In this document: positions 7,570 through 15,786 of the stretch, piece by piece
Layout of the letters: the number at the start of each line of letters is the position of its first letter
Position numbering within the stretch: the stretch's first letter is position 1
The notes under the pieces: generated by a model
What the model saw: only the letters and a program-made list of their open reading frames with translations
Told to the model about the DNA's origin: nothing
Database searches by the model: none
Made by a program: the position numbers and the translations under genes
Source: [Limnothrix rosea] IAM M-220
Lineage (GTDB): Bacteria; Cyanobacteriota; Cyanobacteriia; Cyanobacteriales; MRBY01
Direction of reading: 5' to 3'
Assembly (NCBI RefSeq): GCF_001904615.1
Contig: NZ_MRBY01000040.1
Location: 1-36,477 of the forward strand
DNA length: 36,477 nucleotides

Positions 7570-9276
7570 TTGATTTTAGATTCGTTTATTTGGACACAGG
7601 CAGTGACGGCAGAGAAAATCTACAACATCGGCAATATTGAGAATGCGACTTTTCTGAATCAATCGCTGGATTATCAGAATCTCAAACAACGCATCGACGA
7701 AAAACGAGAATATCTAGAATTTCTACAGGCGAAAGGCGACACCGCAAAAGCCATCAAAGCCGATGGGGAACTGCAACAACTCCTCAAAGAACTGGAACAA
7801 CTTAAAGACTCAGTCTTTCGGCTATACGAAACCTTCACGAAAATCGAGATTAATACCGAACGACTACGGCAGGCAAAAACATATTTTGAGCTGGGGCAAT
7901 TTCGGGAGGCAGATGCAATCCTCAAAGCGGAGGACATTAATGCCGACCTCGACAAACTCCTCGACCGGGAACAGCAACTCGCACAAGAACAAACGCAGAT
8001 TCAGGCGAGTAAAACACAGATTGCCGATGAGTTTCTGATTAAGGCGCGGCTGTGGGCGACTTTCTACGATGAAAAAGATTGGTTTGAGCGGGTCTGTGAA
8101 TACTTCGACGGCGCACTCAGGGCAACTAAAACCACAGAGATTTTGTTTGAATATGCCGTCTTTCTGCAAAAACACAATCAATTTAAAAAGGCTCTCCCCC
8201 TCTACGAAGAAGCCCTTGAGATAAGGAGGCAATTAGCGGCAACCAATCCCCAGTCCTTTCTGCCCGATGTGGCGATGACCCTCAACAATTTGGCGATTTT
8301 GCACAAAGCATTGAACGAATATGAAACGGCCTTAGGGGAGTACGAAGAAGCCCTTGAGATATACCGGCAATTAGCGGCAACCAATCCCCAGTCCTTTCTG
8401 CCCGATGTGGCGATGACCCTCAACAATTTGGCGGTTTTGCACAGCGATCGCAACGAATATGAAACGGCCTTAGGGGAGTACGAAGAAGCCCTTGAGATAT
8501 ACCGGCAATTAGCGGCAACCAATCCCCAGTCCTTTCTGCCTTACGTTGCAGGAACCCTCAACAATTTGGCGGTTTTGCACAAAGCATTGAACGAATATGA
8601 AACGGCCTTAGGGGAGTACGAAGAAGCCCTTGAGATATACCGGCAATTAGCGGCAACCAATCCCCAGTCCTTTCTGCCCTACGTTGCAGGAACCCTCAAC
8701 AATTTGGCGGTTTTGCACAGCGATCGCAACGAATATGAAACGGCCTTAGGGGAGTACGAAGAAGCCCTTGAGATATACCGGCAATTAGCGGCAACCAATC
8801 CCCAGTCCTTTCTGCCCTACGTTGCAGGAACCCTCAACAATTTGGGGCTTTTGCACAAAGCATTGAACGAATATGAAACGGCCTTAGGGGAGTACGAAGA
8901 AGCCCTTGAGATATACCGGCAATTAGCGGCAACCAATCCCCAGTCCTTTCTGCCCTACGTTGCTACGACCCTCAACAATTTGGCGGTTTTGCACAGCGAT
9001 CGCAACGAATATGAAACGGCCTTAGGGGAGTACGAAGAAGCCCTTGAGATAAGGAGGCAATTAGCGGCAACCAATCCCCAGTCCTTTCTGCCCGATGTGG
9101 CGATGACTGCGATTAATCTCAGTATTTTTTATCTTCAGGCTGTTGGCGATCAGAAAAAATCTATCGCCCTTGCTCAAGAATGCATTGAAATCGCAAGAGA
9201 TTTTTCTTTTATTCCAATTGTTCAGCAATATGCCGCCGCTGCTCAACAGGTTCTCGATGCATGGGAGCAAACTTAA
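7570..9276 (+). CDS. TPR-repeat protein with N-terminal amyloid-like motif, putative receptor
   Basis: This frame of up to 568 residues has three parts. Near the N-terminus is KIYNIGNIENATF (7615-7653), matching the end of the upstream effector. A charged helical/coiled-coil segment (about 35-175, QRIDEKREYLEFLQAKGD onward) follows. The rest is a TPR superhelix of about seven kinesin-light-chain-type repeats (EALEIYRQLAATNPQSFLP, TLNNLAVLH, NEYETALGEYEEAL). No NB-ARC/STAND ATPase is present, so it would be a TPR-only receptor. The start is uncertain: TTG 7570 abuts the right hairpin of the inserted element with AAGGAAGG too close to serve as a normal ribosome site, and GTG 7603 is the next option. 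The insertion may have removed the original start. Its stop overlaps that of the convergent folate gene by 4 nt. Confidence 0.8.
   Translation: MILDSFIWTQAVTAEKIYNIGNIENATFLNQSLDYQNLKQRIDEKREYLEFLQAKGDTAKAIKADGELQQLLKELEQLKDSVFRLYETFTKIEINTERLRQAKTYFELGQFREADAILKAEDINADLDKLLDREQQLAQEQTQIQASKTQIADEFLIKARLWATFYDEKDWFERVCEYFDGALRATKTTEILFEYAVFLQKHNQFKKALPLYEEALEIRRQLAATNPQSFLPDVAMTLNNLAILHKALNEYETALGEYEEALEIYRQLAATNPQSFLPDVAMTLNNLAVLHSDRNEYETALGEYEEALEIYRQLAATNPQSFLPYVAGTLNNLAVLHKALNEYETALGEYEEALEIYRQLAATNPQSFLPYVAGTLNNLAVLHSDRNEYETALGEYEEALEIYRQLAATNPQSFLPYVAGTLNNLGLLHKALNEYETALGEYEEALEIYRQLAATNPQSFLPYVATTLNNLAVLHSDRNEYETALGEYEEALEIRRQLAATNPQSFLPDVAMTAINLSIFYLQAVGDQKKSIALAQECIEIARDFSFIPIVQQYAAAAQQVLDAWEQT
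8203..9107 (+). repeat. 138-bp intragenic tandem repeats (46-residue TPR units)
   Basis: The string TACGAAGAAGCCCTTGAGA begins at 8203, 8341, 8479, 8617, 8755, 8893 and 9031, exactly 138 bp apart. The DNA, not only the protein, is nearly identical, so the expansion or homogenisation is recent. Two unit types alternate: one encodes HKALNEYE, the other HSDRNEYE (the latter containing a GCGATCGC site), giving a 276-bp higher-order period. The last unit is partial and diverges after 9107. Confidence 0.95.
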
Positions 9277-10019
9277 GATCCTTTAAGCTTTTTCAAAATT
9301 GGAATTGAACGCCACTGCTCCGGTTTGATTTTGTCCCAGTCTAAGCCCTGCGGTTGTGGGTGACTATGATTTGTCGCAATTGCCCGTTCCGGCGTGCACA
9401 CCCAATCCAATGACCAATCATGGGATTCTAGCGGCAATACTTTCGACGACACCAATTGTTCCGCGTGAATGGTGGTGGCAATCTGCATCTCATCTTTAAT
9501 CAACCCAAAATGTTGTAACATCGCCAGTTCGAGATCCGCAAACCCTGCCCCTTTTCCGGTACGTCCCCCAGCCTTACTCGCCGCGACACAACCCACGATC
9601 GCCAAATCCAGAGGCCTCATTTCCGTAAAACTTACCGGACGACCAAGCTGTAAAAATACTTTTTTTTGGGATGCCACCGCAAAACTAAGACCCCGCTCTA
9701 AAACCCATTCCCGTCGTAACACCACAAAACAATGGTCATCCACTAAACGGGGCACAGCCATATAAACCAGTTTGCCATCCTCTAGAGCCGCTGCCCTGAC
9801 GGGAGCTTGGGGTTGATCCGGATTACATTTGACCACGCGAGCCTTGCGCCACATCTCTAACTGCCGCAACTGCGCCGCCGCCTGCTTTGCCCCCAGAAAA
9901 TTTGGGATATGACCACGGGGATCAATCTGTACAGCCTTCTCCGCGACCAAACGCTGCCATATTTTTTGTCGGAGTATTTCCTTTGGTGGGCAGTACTGCG
10001 ACCAAGGATTTTGAGACAT
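9273..10019 (-). CDS. 5-formyltetrahydrofolate cyclo-ligase paralogue (COG0212/MTHFSD-like)
   Basis: This 248-residue protein resembles the 5-FCL superfamily. Its key motif is the paralogue form GGRTGKGAGFADLELAML and not the canonical glycine/tyrosine-rich GYGGGYYDR of true 5-formyl-THF cyclo-ligase. Plant and cyanobacterial COG0212 paralogues of this type have been linked by comparative genomics to thiamin metabolism and often lack 5-FCL activity. Other conserved stretches are FLGAKQAAAQLRQLEMW, LVYMAVPRL and ATTIHAEQLV. ATG 10019 is preferred over an in-frame GTG at 10028 because GGTGAG precedes it. The start lies just 14 nt beyond the stop of the glycosyltransferase gene, and glyA, which makes 5-formyl-THF as a by-product, is two genes upstream. 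Confidence 0.82.
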   Translation of the reverse strand: MSQNPWSQYCPPKEILRQKIWQRLVAEKAVQIDPRGHIPNFLGAKQAAAQLRQLEMWRKARVVKCNPDQPQAPVRAAALEDGKLVYMAVPRLVDDHCFVVLRREWVLERGLSFAVASQKKVFLQLGRPVSFTEMRPLDLAIVGCVAASKAGGRTGKGAGFADLELAMLQHFGLIKDEMQIATTIHAEQLVSSKVLPLESHDWSLDWVCTPERAIATNHSHPQPQGLDWDKIKPEQWRSIPILKKLKGS

Positions 10020-10033
10020 TTTTCTCACCCAAA

Positions 10034-11083
10034 TTACTTTTGAGTTGTGGCCACATCACGGGTACGCCATAGCTGCCAGCCAATTGTCCCCAACAGCACC
10101 GATGTCCCCGCAATGACAATTTCGCCCCTTGCTAGGCCGGCGATCGCCAACGCAAAGCTCCCAGACCAAAGGGTGAGGAGATAGATAAAAATCACGGCTG
10201 TTTTTTGGGAAAAACCGGCACTGAGTAAACGATGGTGTAAGTGACGTTTGTCCGGTTTGAAAGGAGACACACCATCCCCTAAGCGCGCAAAGACAACCAC
10301 CGTCATATCTAGCACCGGCACCAGCAAAATAATATAGGGCAACATTACCGCTCGCGCCGTCGGCTCCCCCGATAACCCAAGGGTTGCCAAGCCCGCCAAA
10401 ATAAAGCCAATAAAATAAGACCCGCCATCGCCCATAAACAGTTGAGCTGGATTGAAGTTGTATCGCAAAAACCCAATGGCTGCACCAGCTAAGGCGATCG
10501 CCAAAATTGCCACCGAAGGTTCACCAACCACCAACATCACCACAAAAAATAAAGTACTCGTAATGCTAGTCACCCCGGCAGCAAGACCATCAAGGCCATC
10601 AATCCAGTTAATGGCATTCACCATCCCCACCAGCCAAATGAGGGTAAACGGCAAACTTAAAAGACCAACGGAAAAAGCCGAGCCAAAAGGCAGCGCCAAA
10701 TAGTCGATACGAACCCCAAAATACCAAGTGATCGCCGCCACAATAAATTGTAAAATTAGCCGAGAAATCGCACTCAGCTCGAACAAATCATCCAGTAAGC
10801 CAATGGCAAAAAAGGCGATCGCCCCAATGAGTAAAGCGAGTAAGGGAACATCGCCCCTCAAATTAATACCAGACTGCAACAATCCGTAGGCGATCGCGGC
10901 GATCGTGCCAGTAAAAATAGCAGTACCACCCAAACGCACCATCGGCTCACTATGCACCTTCCGTTCGTCAGGTTCATCAAACAGACCACTCTGCAACCCA
11001 ACGGTTTTGACAATTGGCGTTAAAACTAAAACAAGACTAAAGGAAATCAGAAAAATAATCGGGTAAAAAAGTTCCGTTGGCAT
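10034..11083 (-). CDS. WecA/MraY-family undecaprenyl-phosphate sugar-1-phosphate transferase
   Basis: This roughly 349-residue polytopic membrane protein belongs to glycosyltransferase family 4. Diagnostic motifs are present: FDEPDERKVHSEPMVRLGG in the first cytoplasmic loop, LLDDLFELSAISRL (metal-binding Asp-Asp), NAINWIDGLDGLAAGV, FMGDGGSYFIGF, and the loop-5 motif DKRHLHHRLLSAG. HLHHRL is typical of WecA/TagO/RgpG-type enzymes, which transfer HexNAc-1-phosphate to undecaprenyl phosphate to start polysaccharide or cell-wall polymer synthesis. The sugar cannot be determined here. ATG 11083 is chosen over TTG 11119; neither has a clear Shine-Dalgarno site. It lies downstream of glyA beyond a likely terminator. 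Confidence 0.88.
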   Translation of the reverse strand: MPTELFYPIIFLISFSLVLVLTPIVKTVGLQSGLFDEPDERKVHSEPMVRLGGTAIFTGTIAAIAYGLLQSGINLRGDVPLLALLIGAIAFFAIGLLDDLFELSAISRLILQFIVAAITWYFGVRIDYLALPFGSAFSVGLLSLPFTLIWLVGMVNAINWIDGLDGLAAGVTSITSTLFFVVMLVVGEPSVAILAIALAGAAIGFLRYNFNPAQLFMGDGGSYFIGFILAGLATLGLSGEPTARAVMLPYIILLVPVLDMTVVVFARLGDGVSPFKPDKRHLHHRLLSAGFSQKTAVIFIYLLTLWSGSFALAIAGLARGEIVIAGTSVLLGTIGWQLWRTRDVATTQK

Positions 11084-11121
11084 TGGCTTGTAAACGGTAA
11101 TAAAAATCAGTTCAGTCAAAG

Positions 11122-11161
11122 AAAAAGCTTAGGCCTCTTTACTTCATTAAACCTAAGCTCT
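11122..11161 (-). terminator. Rho-independent terminator downstream of glyA
   Basis: Read on the minus strand, AGCTTAGG (11159-11152) pairs with CCTAAGCT (11133-11126) across an 18-nt loop, and the stem is followed directly by TTTTC and a further T-rich stretch. It lies 41-76 nt past the glyA stop and upstream of the glycosyltransferase start, so it should terminate or attenuate readthrough from glyA. Confidence 0.6.
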
Positions 11162-11201
11162 CCGTATTTGTAGAAAATTAATTTTGACAAAATTTAGTTA
11201 A

Positions 11202-12485
11202 CTAAACTGCCGTGGCAACGGGCATCTGAAGATGGGGATACAGCGGGAACTTCTCACACAGATCAGCCACTCGTCCGAGACAATCTTGCTTAATCGCTTC
11301 ATCCTCAGGGTTTAGCAGGCGATCGGCGATGATATTTGCAATCTCTGCAAAGTCTGCCTCAAGCAACCCACGGGTAGTCATAGCCGGGGAACCAAGACGG
11401 ATACCGCTACCAATCCAAGGCTTCTCAGGATCAAAGGGAACAGTATTTTTGTTAGCTGTGATGTTAATCGCGCTAATCAGCTGGTCAGCACGCTTACCAT
11501 TCATACCAATGGAACGCATATCCACGAGCATTAAGTGGTTGTCAGTACCATCAGAAACCAACTTAAAACCCCGGCTAACCAACGTTTTCGCCATCGCTTG
11601 GGCATTCGCAATCACCTGAGCTGAATAAGCCTTAAACTCCGGCTTGAGGGCTTCACCAAAAGCAACCGCTTTACCCGCAATCACATGCTCTAGGGGGCCA
11701 CCTTGGGTTCCGGGGAACACAGCTTTGTCAAATTTCTTACCGAGGTCAGCATCGCGGGTCATGATCAAACCGCCACGGGGGCCACGCAATGTTTTGTGAG
11801 TTGTTGTCGTCACCACATCACAGTGGGGCAAAGGATTAGGGTGATGCCCAGTGGCAACCAGACCAGCAATGTGAGCAATGTCCGCCATCAGATACGCGCC
11901 AATCTCGTCGGCGATCGCCCGGAACTTTTCAAACTCAATAATGCGAGGATAAGCAGAATAGCCACAAATGATCATCTTGGGCTTTTCACGGAGGGCAATC
12001 TCACGGATTTCGTCATAGTCCAACCGCTCAGTTTCCTTATTTACGCCATACTGAACCACCTCAAACCACTTACCCGAAACATTCACTGGTGAACCGTGGG
12101 TCAAATGACCACCATGGGATAAATCCATCCCCATAATCTTGTCGCCCGGCTCCAGCAGCGTTAGAAATACCGCGAAATTCGCCTGAGCACCAGAGTGGGG
12201 CTGCACATTGGCGTGGGCTGCACCAAACAGCTCCTTGACACGGTCAATGGCAACTTGCTCAACCTGATCCACAAACTCACAACCGCCGTAGTAGCGTTTC
12301 TTTGGTAAACCCTCTGCATACTTATTCGTTAAAACAGAGCCTTGGGCAGCCATTACCGCTGGAGACGTAAAATTCTCGCTAGCAATCAGTTCTAAATGCA
12401 CCCGTTGGCGATTGAGTTCACTGGCAATCATGCCGGCAACGAGGTCATCGGTTTGCGCCAAAAAATCAAGGTTGGTATGAGTCAC
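11202..12485 (-). CDS. glyA: serine hydroxymethyltransferase
   Basis: This is a full-length 427-residue PLP enzyme that interconverts serine plus THF with glycine plus 5,10-methylene-THF. Recognisable elements are [71 protein letters not shown] and the Schiff-base motif [15 protein letters not shown], with the PLP lysine at about residue 231. The start is GTG (12485-12483, GTG ACT CAT ACC), about ten bases after AAGGAAG. In cyanobacteria the enzyme serves one-carbon metabolism and the photorespiratory glycine/serine balance. No glycine-riboswitch structure was recognised in the 5' region, although a perfect 14-bp palindrome lies there (12557-12570). Confidence 0.97.
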   Translation of the reverse strand: MTHTNLDFLAQTDDLVAGMIASELNRQRVHLELIASENFTSPAVMAAQGSVLTNKYAEGLPKKRYYGGCEFVDQVEQVAIDRVKELFGAAHANVQPHSGAQANFAVFLTLLEPGDKIMGMDLSHGGHLTHGSPVNVSGKWFEVVQYGVNKETERLDYDEIREIALREKPKMIICGYSAYPRIIEFEKFRAIADEIGAYLMADIAHIAGLVATGHHPNPLPHCDVVTTTTHKTLRGPRGGLIMTRDADLGKKFDKAVFPGTQGGPLEHVIAGKAVAFGEALKPEFKAYSAQVIANAQAMAKTLVSRGFKLVSDGTDNHLMLVDMRSIGMNGKRADQLISAINITANKNTVPFDPEKPWIGSGIRLGSPAMTTRGLLEADFAEIANIIADRLLNPEDEAIKQDCLGRVADLCEKFPLYPHLQMPVATAV

Positions 12486-12556
12486 AGTTAAAGTCTTCCT
12501 TATTTCGCAGTATCAGTAGAACGTGAGGAGAGTAGACGGCTATTTCACGATCAGCA

Positions 12557-12570
12557 GCTAAAATTTTAGC
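12557..12570. promoter_or_regulatory. perfect 14-bp palindrome GCTAAAATTTTAGC between divergent genes
   Basis: The palindrome lies 72 bases upstream of the glyA start and 135 bases upstream of the small Cys-rich gene. On the glyA strand its TAAAAT half could also serve as a -10 element. It could be an operator, but no matching regulator is known to me and no second copy was noticed. Confidence 0.3.
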
Positions 12571-12630
12571 AAATCTTTTTCACCAAAACTCTCATCATAA
12601 AGTCTTCAGGGTTTCAATGTGTCACACAAT

Positions 12631-12662
12631 TGACCGATTTTCCAAGCGTTCGCACTACAATA
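12631..12662 (+). promoter_or_regulatory. possible sigma-70-type promoter for the small Cys-rich gene
   Basis: TTGACC (12631-12636) and TACAAT (12657-12662) are good -35 and -10 hexamers, but the 20-nt spacer is longer than usual. The predicted transcript would start near 12669, about 35 nt before the ATG at 12705. Confidence 0.4.
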
Positions 12663-12704
12663 AAGGCAGAGATATGCTGCGAAACCGCTCTGGGAGGAAG
12701 TTTT

Positions 12705-12917
12705 ATGCTAGTCATCCTAACCGAGGGACAAGTTTTACCTACAGACCAAGTTTGTCAAGGATGTTTGATGGCAGACCAAAGTGGTGCTCCACGTCTACGT
12801 CACGGCGTTCTTAAATGTGGCCGGGCAATTCAAAATGGCATGGGAGAACAGGCGCAAACTTACCAATGTCAAATGGGTTTTCGTTTAGCTCAAGTCAGTG
12901 CCCTAGCTGCTAGCTAA
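12705..12917 (+). CDS. small Cys-rich protein, unknown function
   Basis: This 70-residue protein starts MLVILTEGQVLPTDQVCQGC. An excellent ribosome site (GGAGGAAG, 5 nt before the ATG) fixes this start; the open frame extends further upstream but that part is unlikely to be translated. It has CxxC (Cys17, Cys20) and later Cys38 and Cys55, a spacing compatible with a small zinc-binding fold. I do not recognise a named family. It resembles short conserved cyanobacterial hypotheticals, and its divergent position from glyA is the only context. The 224 nt after it contain no supported gene. Confidence 0.72.
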   Translation: MLVILTEGQVLPTDQVCQGCLMADQSGAPRLRHGVLKCGRAIQNGMGEQAQTYQCQMGFRLAQVSALAAS

Positions 12918-13141
12918 TTGGGTTTAAGCAGAACCTAAAGTTTGGAAAAAGCGTTTATTTGCCCGTAAAGAATTACAAAGCTCCGCAATACAGACAGAAA
13001 TTGTTTGTGAATATAGTCGAAGCTATCAAAGTCAAGGTGTCTGACAGGCTTTAAAGCTTGATTCTATCGGGGTTTAACATGTTAAATCTGTACTAATCTT
13101 GGCAACCACGACTATGGCAATAGTGTCGAATTTCCAGCACA

Positions 13142-15037
13142 TTAGGATACGTCTTTGCGGAGATCTGCTGTGTCCCATGTCTGATCCGCTTCATGGGGAA
13201 GATCATAATTATCTGATTGGAAAATTTCTTGGAGATCGTCAAAGAGCTGATTACTACGGGCGACTAATCCTGTTTCATCTTCGTGAATTTCTGCCATTTC
13301 ATACATTGCTTCAATGTCATGGTGACGGAAAGTTTGGGCATCGTGGTGGGCGCGGTATGCACGAAAACCTAAGAGTTTTAAGGCTTCAATGCCGAGGTGA
13401 AGGGCGGATTCGAATGTTTCTCGCTCGATAACGTCAACTTTCCGATGGATAAGCTGGTAGGCATGGCGACGGTCAACGGCTCGTACGAGGAGTTTGAGGT
13501 GTGGAAATTTTTTTTGGGCTAAGTCGATCATATGTAGGCATTTTTCTACATCGTCGATGGCAATAATTAAAAGTTTGGCATGTTCCGCTCCGGCAGATTG
13601 GAGTAAATCCATTCTTGTTGGATCGCCATAGAAGACTTTATGGCCAAATTTACGGAGCATTTCGATGTGAACGGGATCGTTGTCAAGAATGGTTGTTTGG
13701 AAACCGTTGGCAATCAGTAGGCGACCTACCACCTGACCGAAGCGACCAAATCCGGCAATGATCACTGGGGTTTTGCCATCGTCAATATTGTCGGGTTTTT
13801 GCTGCGGGGCGATCGCCTGAAATCGCGGCTGGATAAACTGTTCGTGAAAAATAATCACCAGAGGGGTCAAGCCCATGGACAACGCGACAATGACAATGAG
13901 TAGCGCCACAATTTCTTCTGGTAAAACGTTACTGCTGAGGGCAAAGGAAAAGATCACAAATCCAAATTCGCCGCCTTGGGCTAACGCTGTGGCAAAAAAG
14001 AGATTTTCGCTTAGGGGCTGCTGAAATGCTTTGCCGAGGCCAAACAAAATGACACTTTTGAGGAGCATCAAGCCTACGACCAAACCCAAAATCAATAGGG
14101 GCTGTGCCCATAGAATATTGAAATTAATCCCGGCACCAACGGAGATAAAAAATAAGCCTAAAAGTAAGCCTTTAAAGGGTTCAACGTTTGTCTCAAGCTC
14201 GTGACGATATTCGTTGTCGGCTAGGACAACACCAGCGACAAAGGTGCCGAGGGCTGGGGACAAACCGACTTCACTCATGAGTAATGCGATGCCGATCACT
14301 AGCAATAATGCTGTCGCGGTAAAAATTTCTCGCATACCCGTTGTGGCAATAAAGCGAAAAATTGGCCGCATTAAAAATCGACCCATCACGATAATGCCTC
14401 CCACTGCACCCATGACAAATAGGGTCTGTTGCCAACCGGGGCGATCGCCGGCGGCAGTTTCAGCGGCAGCGACAAGTATATTTGTCGAGGCAACTAAAGC
14501 TGTTGTTTTATCTGTCGTACCAGTCGTGAGTAATGGCATTAATGCCAACATCGGAATGACGGCAATATCTTGAAAGAGCAAGACAGAAAAGCAAGCTTGT
14601 CCGGCTTCGGTACGCATTAGGCCTTTTTCGCTGAGGGTCTGTAAAACGATCGCCGTTGAAGATAAGGCTAATGTCATGGCGATCGCCAAACTTGCTTGCC
14701 AAGACTGCCCCAATAGCATGGCAATGCCCATAATTGCAGCTGTTGTGACCGCGACCTGCAGACCCCCTAAACCCAAAATAGGGCCGCGCATCCGCCAGAG
14801 CAACGGAGGTTGTAGCTCTAAACCAATGAGGAATAGCATCATCACTACGCCAAACTCCGCAAAGTGCATCACCCCCTCCTCTGCTCCCACAAAATTGAAG
14901 CCATAGGGGCCAATCACAATCCCTGCAATGAGATAGCCCAGAACGGAGCCTAAACCTAGATGTTTGGCGATGGGAACGGAAAAAACAGCTGCGGCGAGAT
15001 AAATAAAAGCTTGATAAAAAAAGTCTTGGCTATGCAC
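13142..15037 (-). CDS. CPA2-family cation:proton antiporter with TrkA-N domain (KefB/KefC-like)
   Basis: This 631-residue protein has an N-terminal CPA2 membrane domain of about 12 helices (1-400), with LIAGIVIGPYG, FLIGLELQP, LALSSTAIVLQ, FQDIAVIPMLALMPLL (Asp157), GTFVAGVVLAD and ALAQGGEFGFVIF. A cytosolic regulatory TrkA-N Rossmann domain begins at about residue 424 (VIIAGFGRFGQVVGRLL, the GxGxxG nucleotide motif). The family exchanges K+ or Na+ for H+ across the inner membrane under nucleotide or glutathione-adduct control. The C-terminal tail (about 545-631) has no recognised domain. A decayed flavoprotein gene resembling the Kef ancillary subunit lies directly upstream on the same strand. 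Confidence 0.92.
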   Translation of the reverse strand: MHSQDFFYQAFIYLAAAVFSVPIAKHLGLGSVLGYLIAGIVIGPYGFNFVGAEEGVMHFAEFGVVMMLFLIGLELQPPLLWRMRGPILGLGGLQVAVTTAAIMGIAMLLGQSWQASLAIAMTLALSSTAIVLQTLSEKGLMRTEAGQACFSVLLFQDIAVIPMLALMPLLTTGTTDKTTALVASTNILVAAAETAAGDRPGWQQTLFVMGAVGGIIVMGRFLMRPIFRFIATTGMREIFTATALLLVIGIALLMSEVGLSPALGTFVAGVVLADNEYRHELETNVEPFKGLLLGLFFISVGAGINFNILWAQPLLILGLVVGLMLLKSVILFGLGKAFQQPLSENLFFATALAQGGEFGFVIFSFALSSNVLPEEIVALLIVIVALSMGLTPLVIIFHEQFIQPRFQAIAPQQKPDNIDDGKTPVIIAGFGRFGQVVGRLLIANGFQTTILDNDPVHIEMLRKFGHKVFYGDPTRMDLLQSAGAEHAKLLIIAIDDVEKCLHMIDLAQKKFPHLKLLVRAVDRRHAYQLIHRKVDVIERETFESALHLGIEALKLLGFRAYRAHHDAQTFRHHDIEAMYEMAEIHEDETGLVARSNQLFDDLQEIFQSDNYDLPHEADQTWDTADLRKDVS

Positions 15038-15067
15038 GGGCTACCTCAGCAGGAGAAGGAATGAAAT

Positions 15068-15669
15068 TTAAATCGTCATTAATATATTCACGGTTGGCGA
15101 GTTTTGCCAGTGAACTTTCCCCCGGTGTAAAGCTTTGAGAATACGTTGATAGTGATCGATATAGCCATCAATGTGGTGGCGATCGCCAATTTTGCAAGCA
15201 CCATAAATCTTAAAAGGCGGTAAATATTCCATATATTCCACACCCCATCACCATGCCGTTTGCCCCAAGGGTGCGAACAATTCACCCATGGAATCATCAT
15301 CATCTCCCTCGCAACAGTCGGTTTACTGCGCACCACCTGTCGCAATAACGGACAAACATTTTTTCCGTGCAAAGCTGTACCTTCATGGCCATAGGCAAAG
15401 CCATATTCCAGCACTAAATCAGGCCACTTTTTTAACATTGCCGGAGCACTGTACCAGAAAAAAGGATGCTGCCACACCACAATATTATGGTCGAGACAGA
15501 GCTGCTTTTCCCGCGGCATATTAATGGGAAGATCAAGATATTCGTCCTAGAGATCATTGACCATCACACCATCAAAATCGGCGATCGCCGCCAATAGCGC
15601 CCGATTCATACGAGACTTTTGGAGAGGCGGATGGGCAAATAAAACCAAAATCCCATGGAGGACAGCCAT
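15068..15669 (-). pseudogene. decayed KefF/KefG-like NAD(P)H-quinone oxidoreductase gene
   Basis: Reading from ATG 15669, the frame gives VLFAHPPLQKSRMNRALL and then VMVNDL followed by TAG where the family has Tyr (DLYDEY). It continues DEYLDLPINMPREKQ, then the typical IVVWQHPFFWYSAPAMLKKW and FAYGHEGTALHGK. The homologous protein then shifts frame (LLIATGGAQ, followed by a stop), later shows ELFAPLGQTA, and ends in another register with YLPPFKIYG and LHRGKVHWQNSPTVN. At least one nonsense change and two frame disruptions are therefore present. The flavodoxin-fold family includes KefF/KefG, the soluble activators of Kef antiporters, matching the adjacent antiporter gene 31 nt downstream. The gene should be non-functional unless the assembly is wrong here. 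Confidence 0.83.
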
Positions 15670-15786
15670 ATCACACTAAACCAAATAGACGACTACCATA
15701 GAGCCATCATGATCCCAAATTCGCCAGCATAGCAGCCTCTATCCCAAAACATCCTTAATCTTTTGACAAGCCTTCCCCAATCAAAA

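Noticed and set aside
8203-9107. Regularly spaced repeats that could suggest a CRISPR-like array
   Set aside because: The 138-bp period is in frame, encodes TPR units throughout and has no unique spacers.
12486-12616. Possible glycine riboswitch in the glyA leader
   Set aside because: No tandem aptamer cores or matching helices were recognised; only a short A/T palindrome is present.
15288-15524. Plus-strand open frame across the Kef-like pseudogene
   Set aside because: It is antisense to a clearly homologous reading frame and has no family resemblance or ribosome site.
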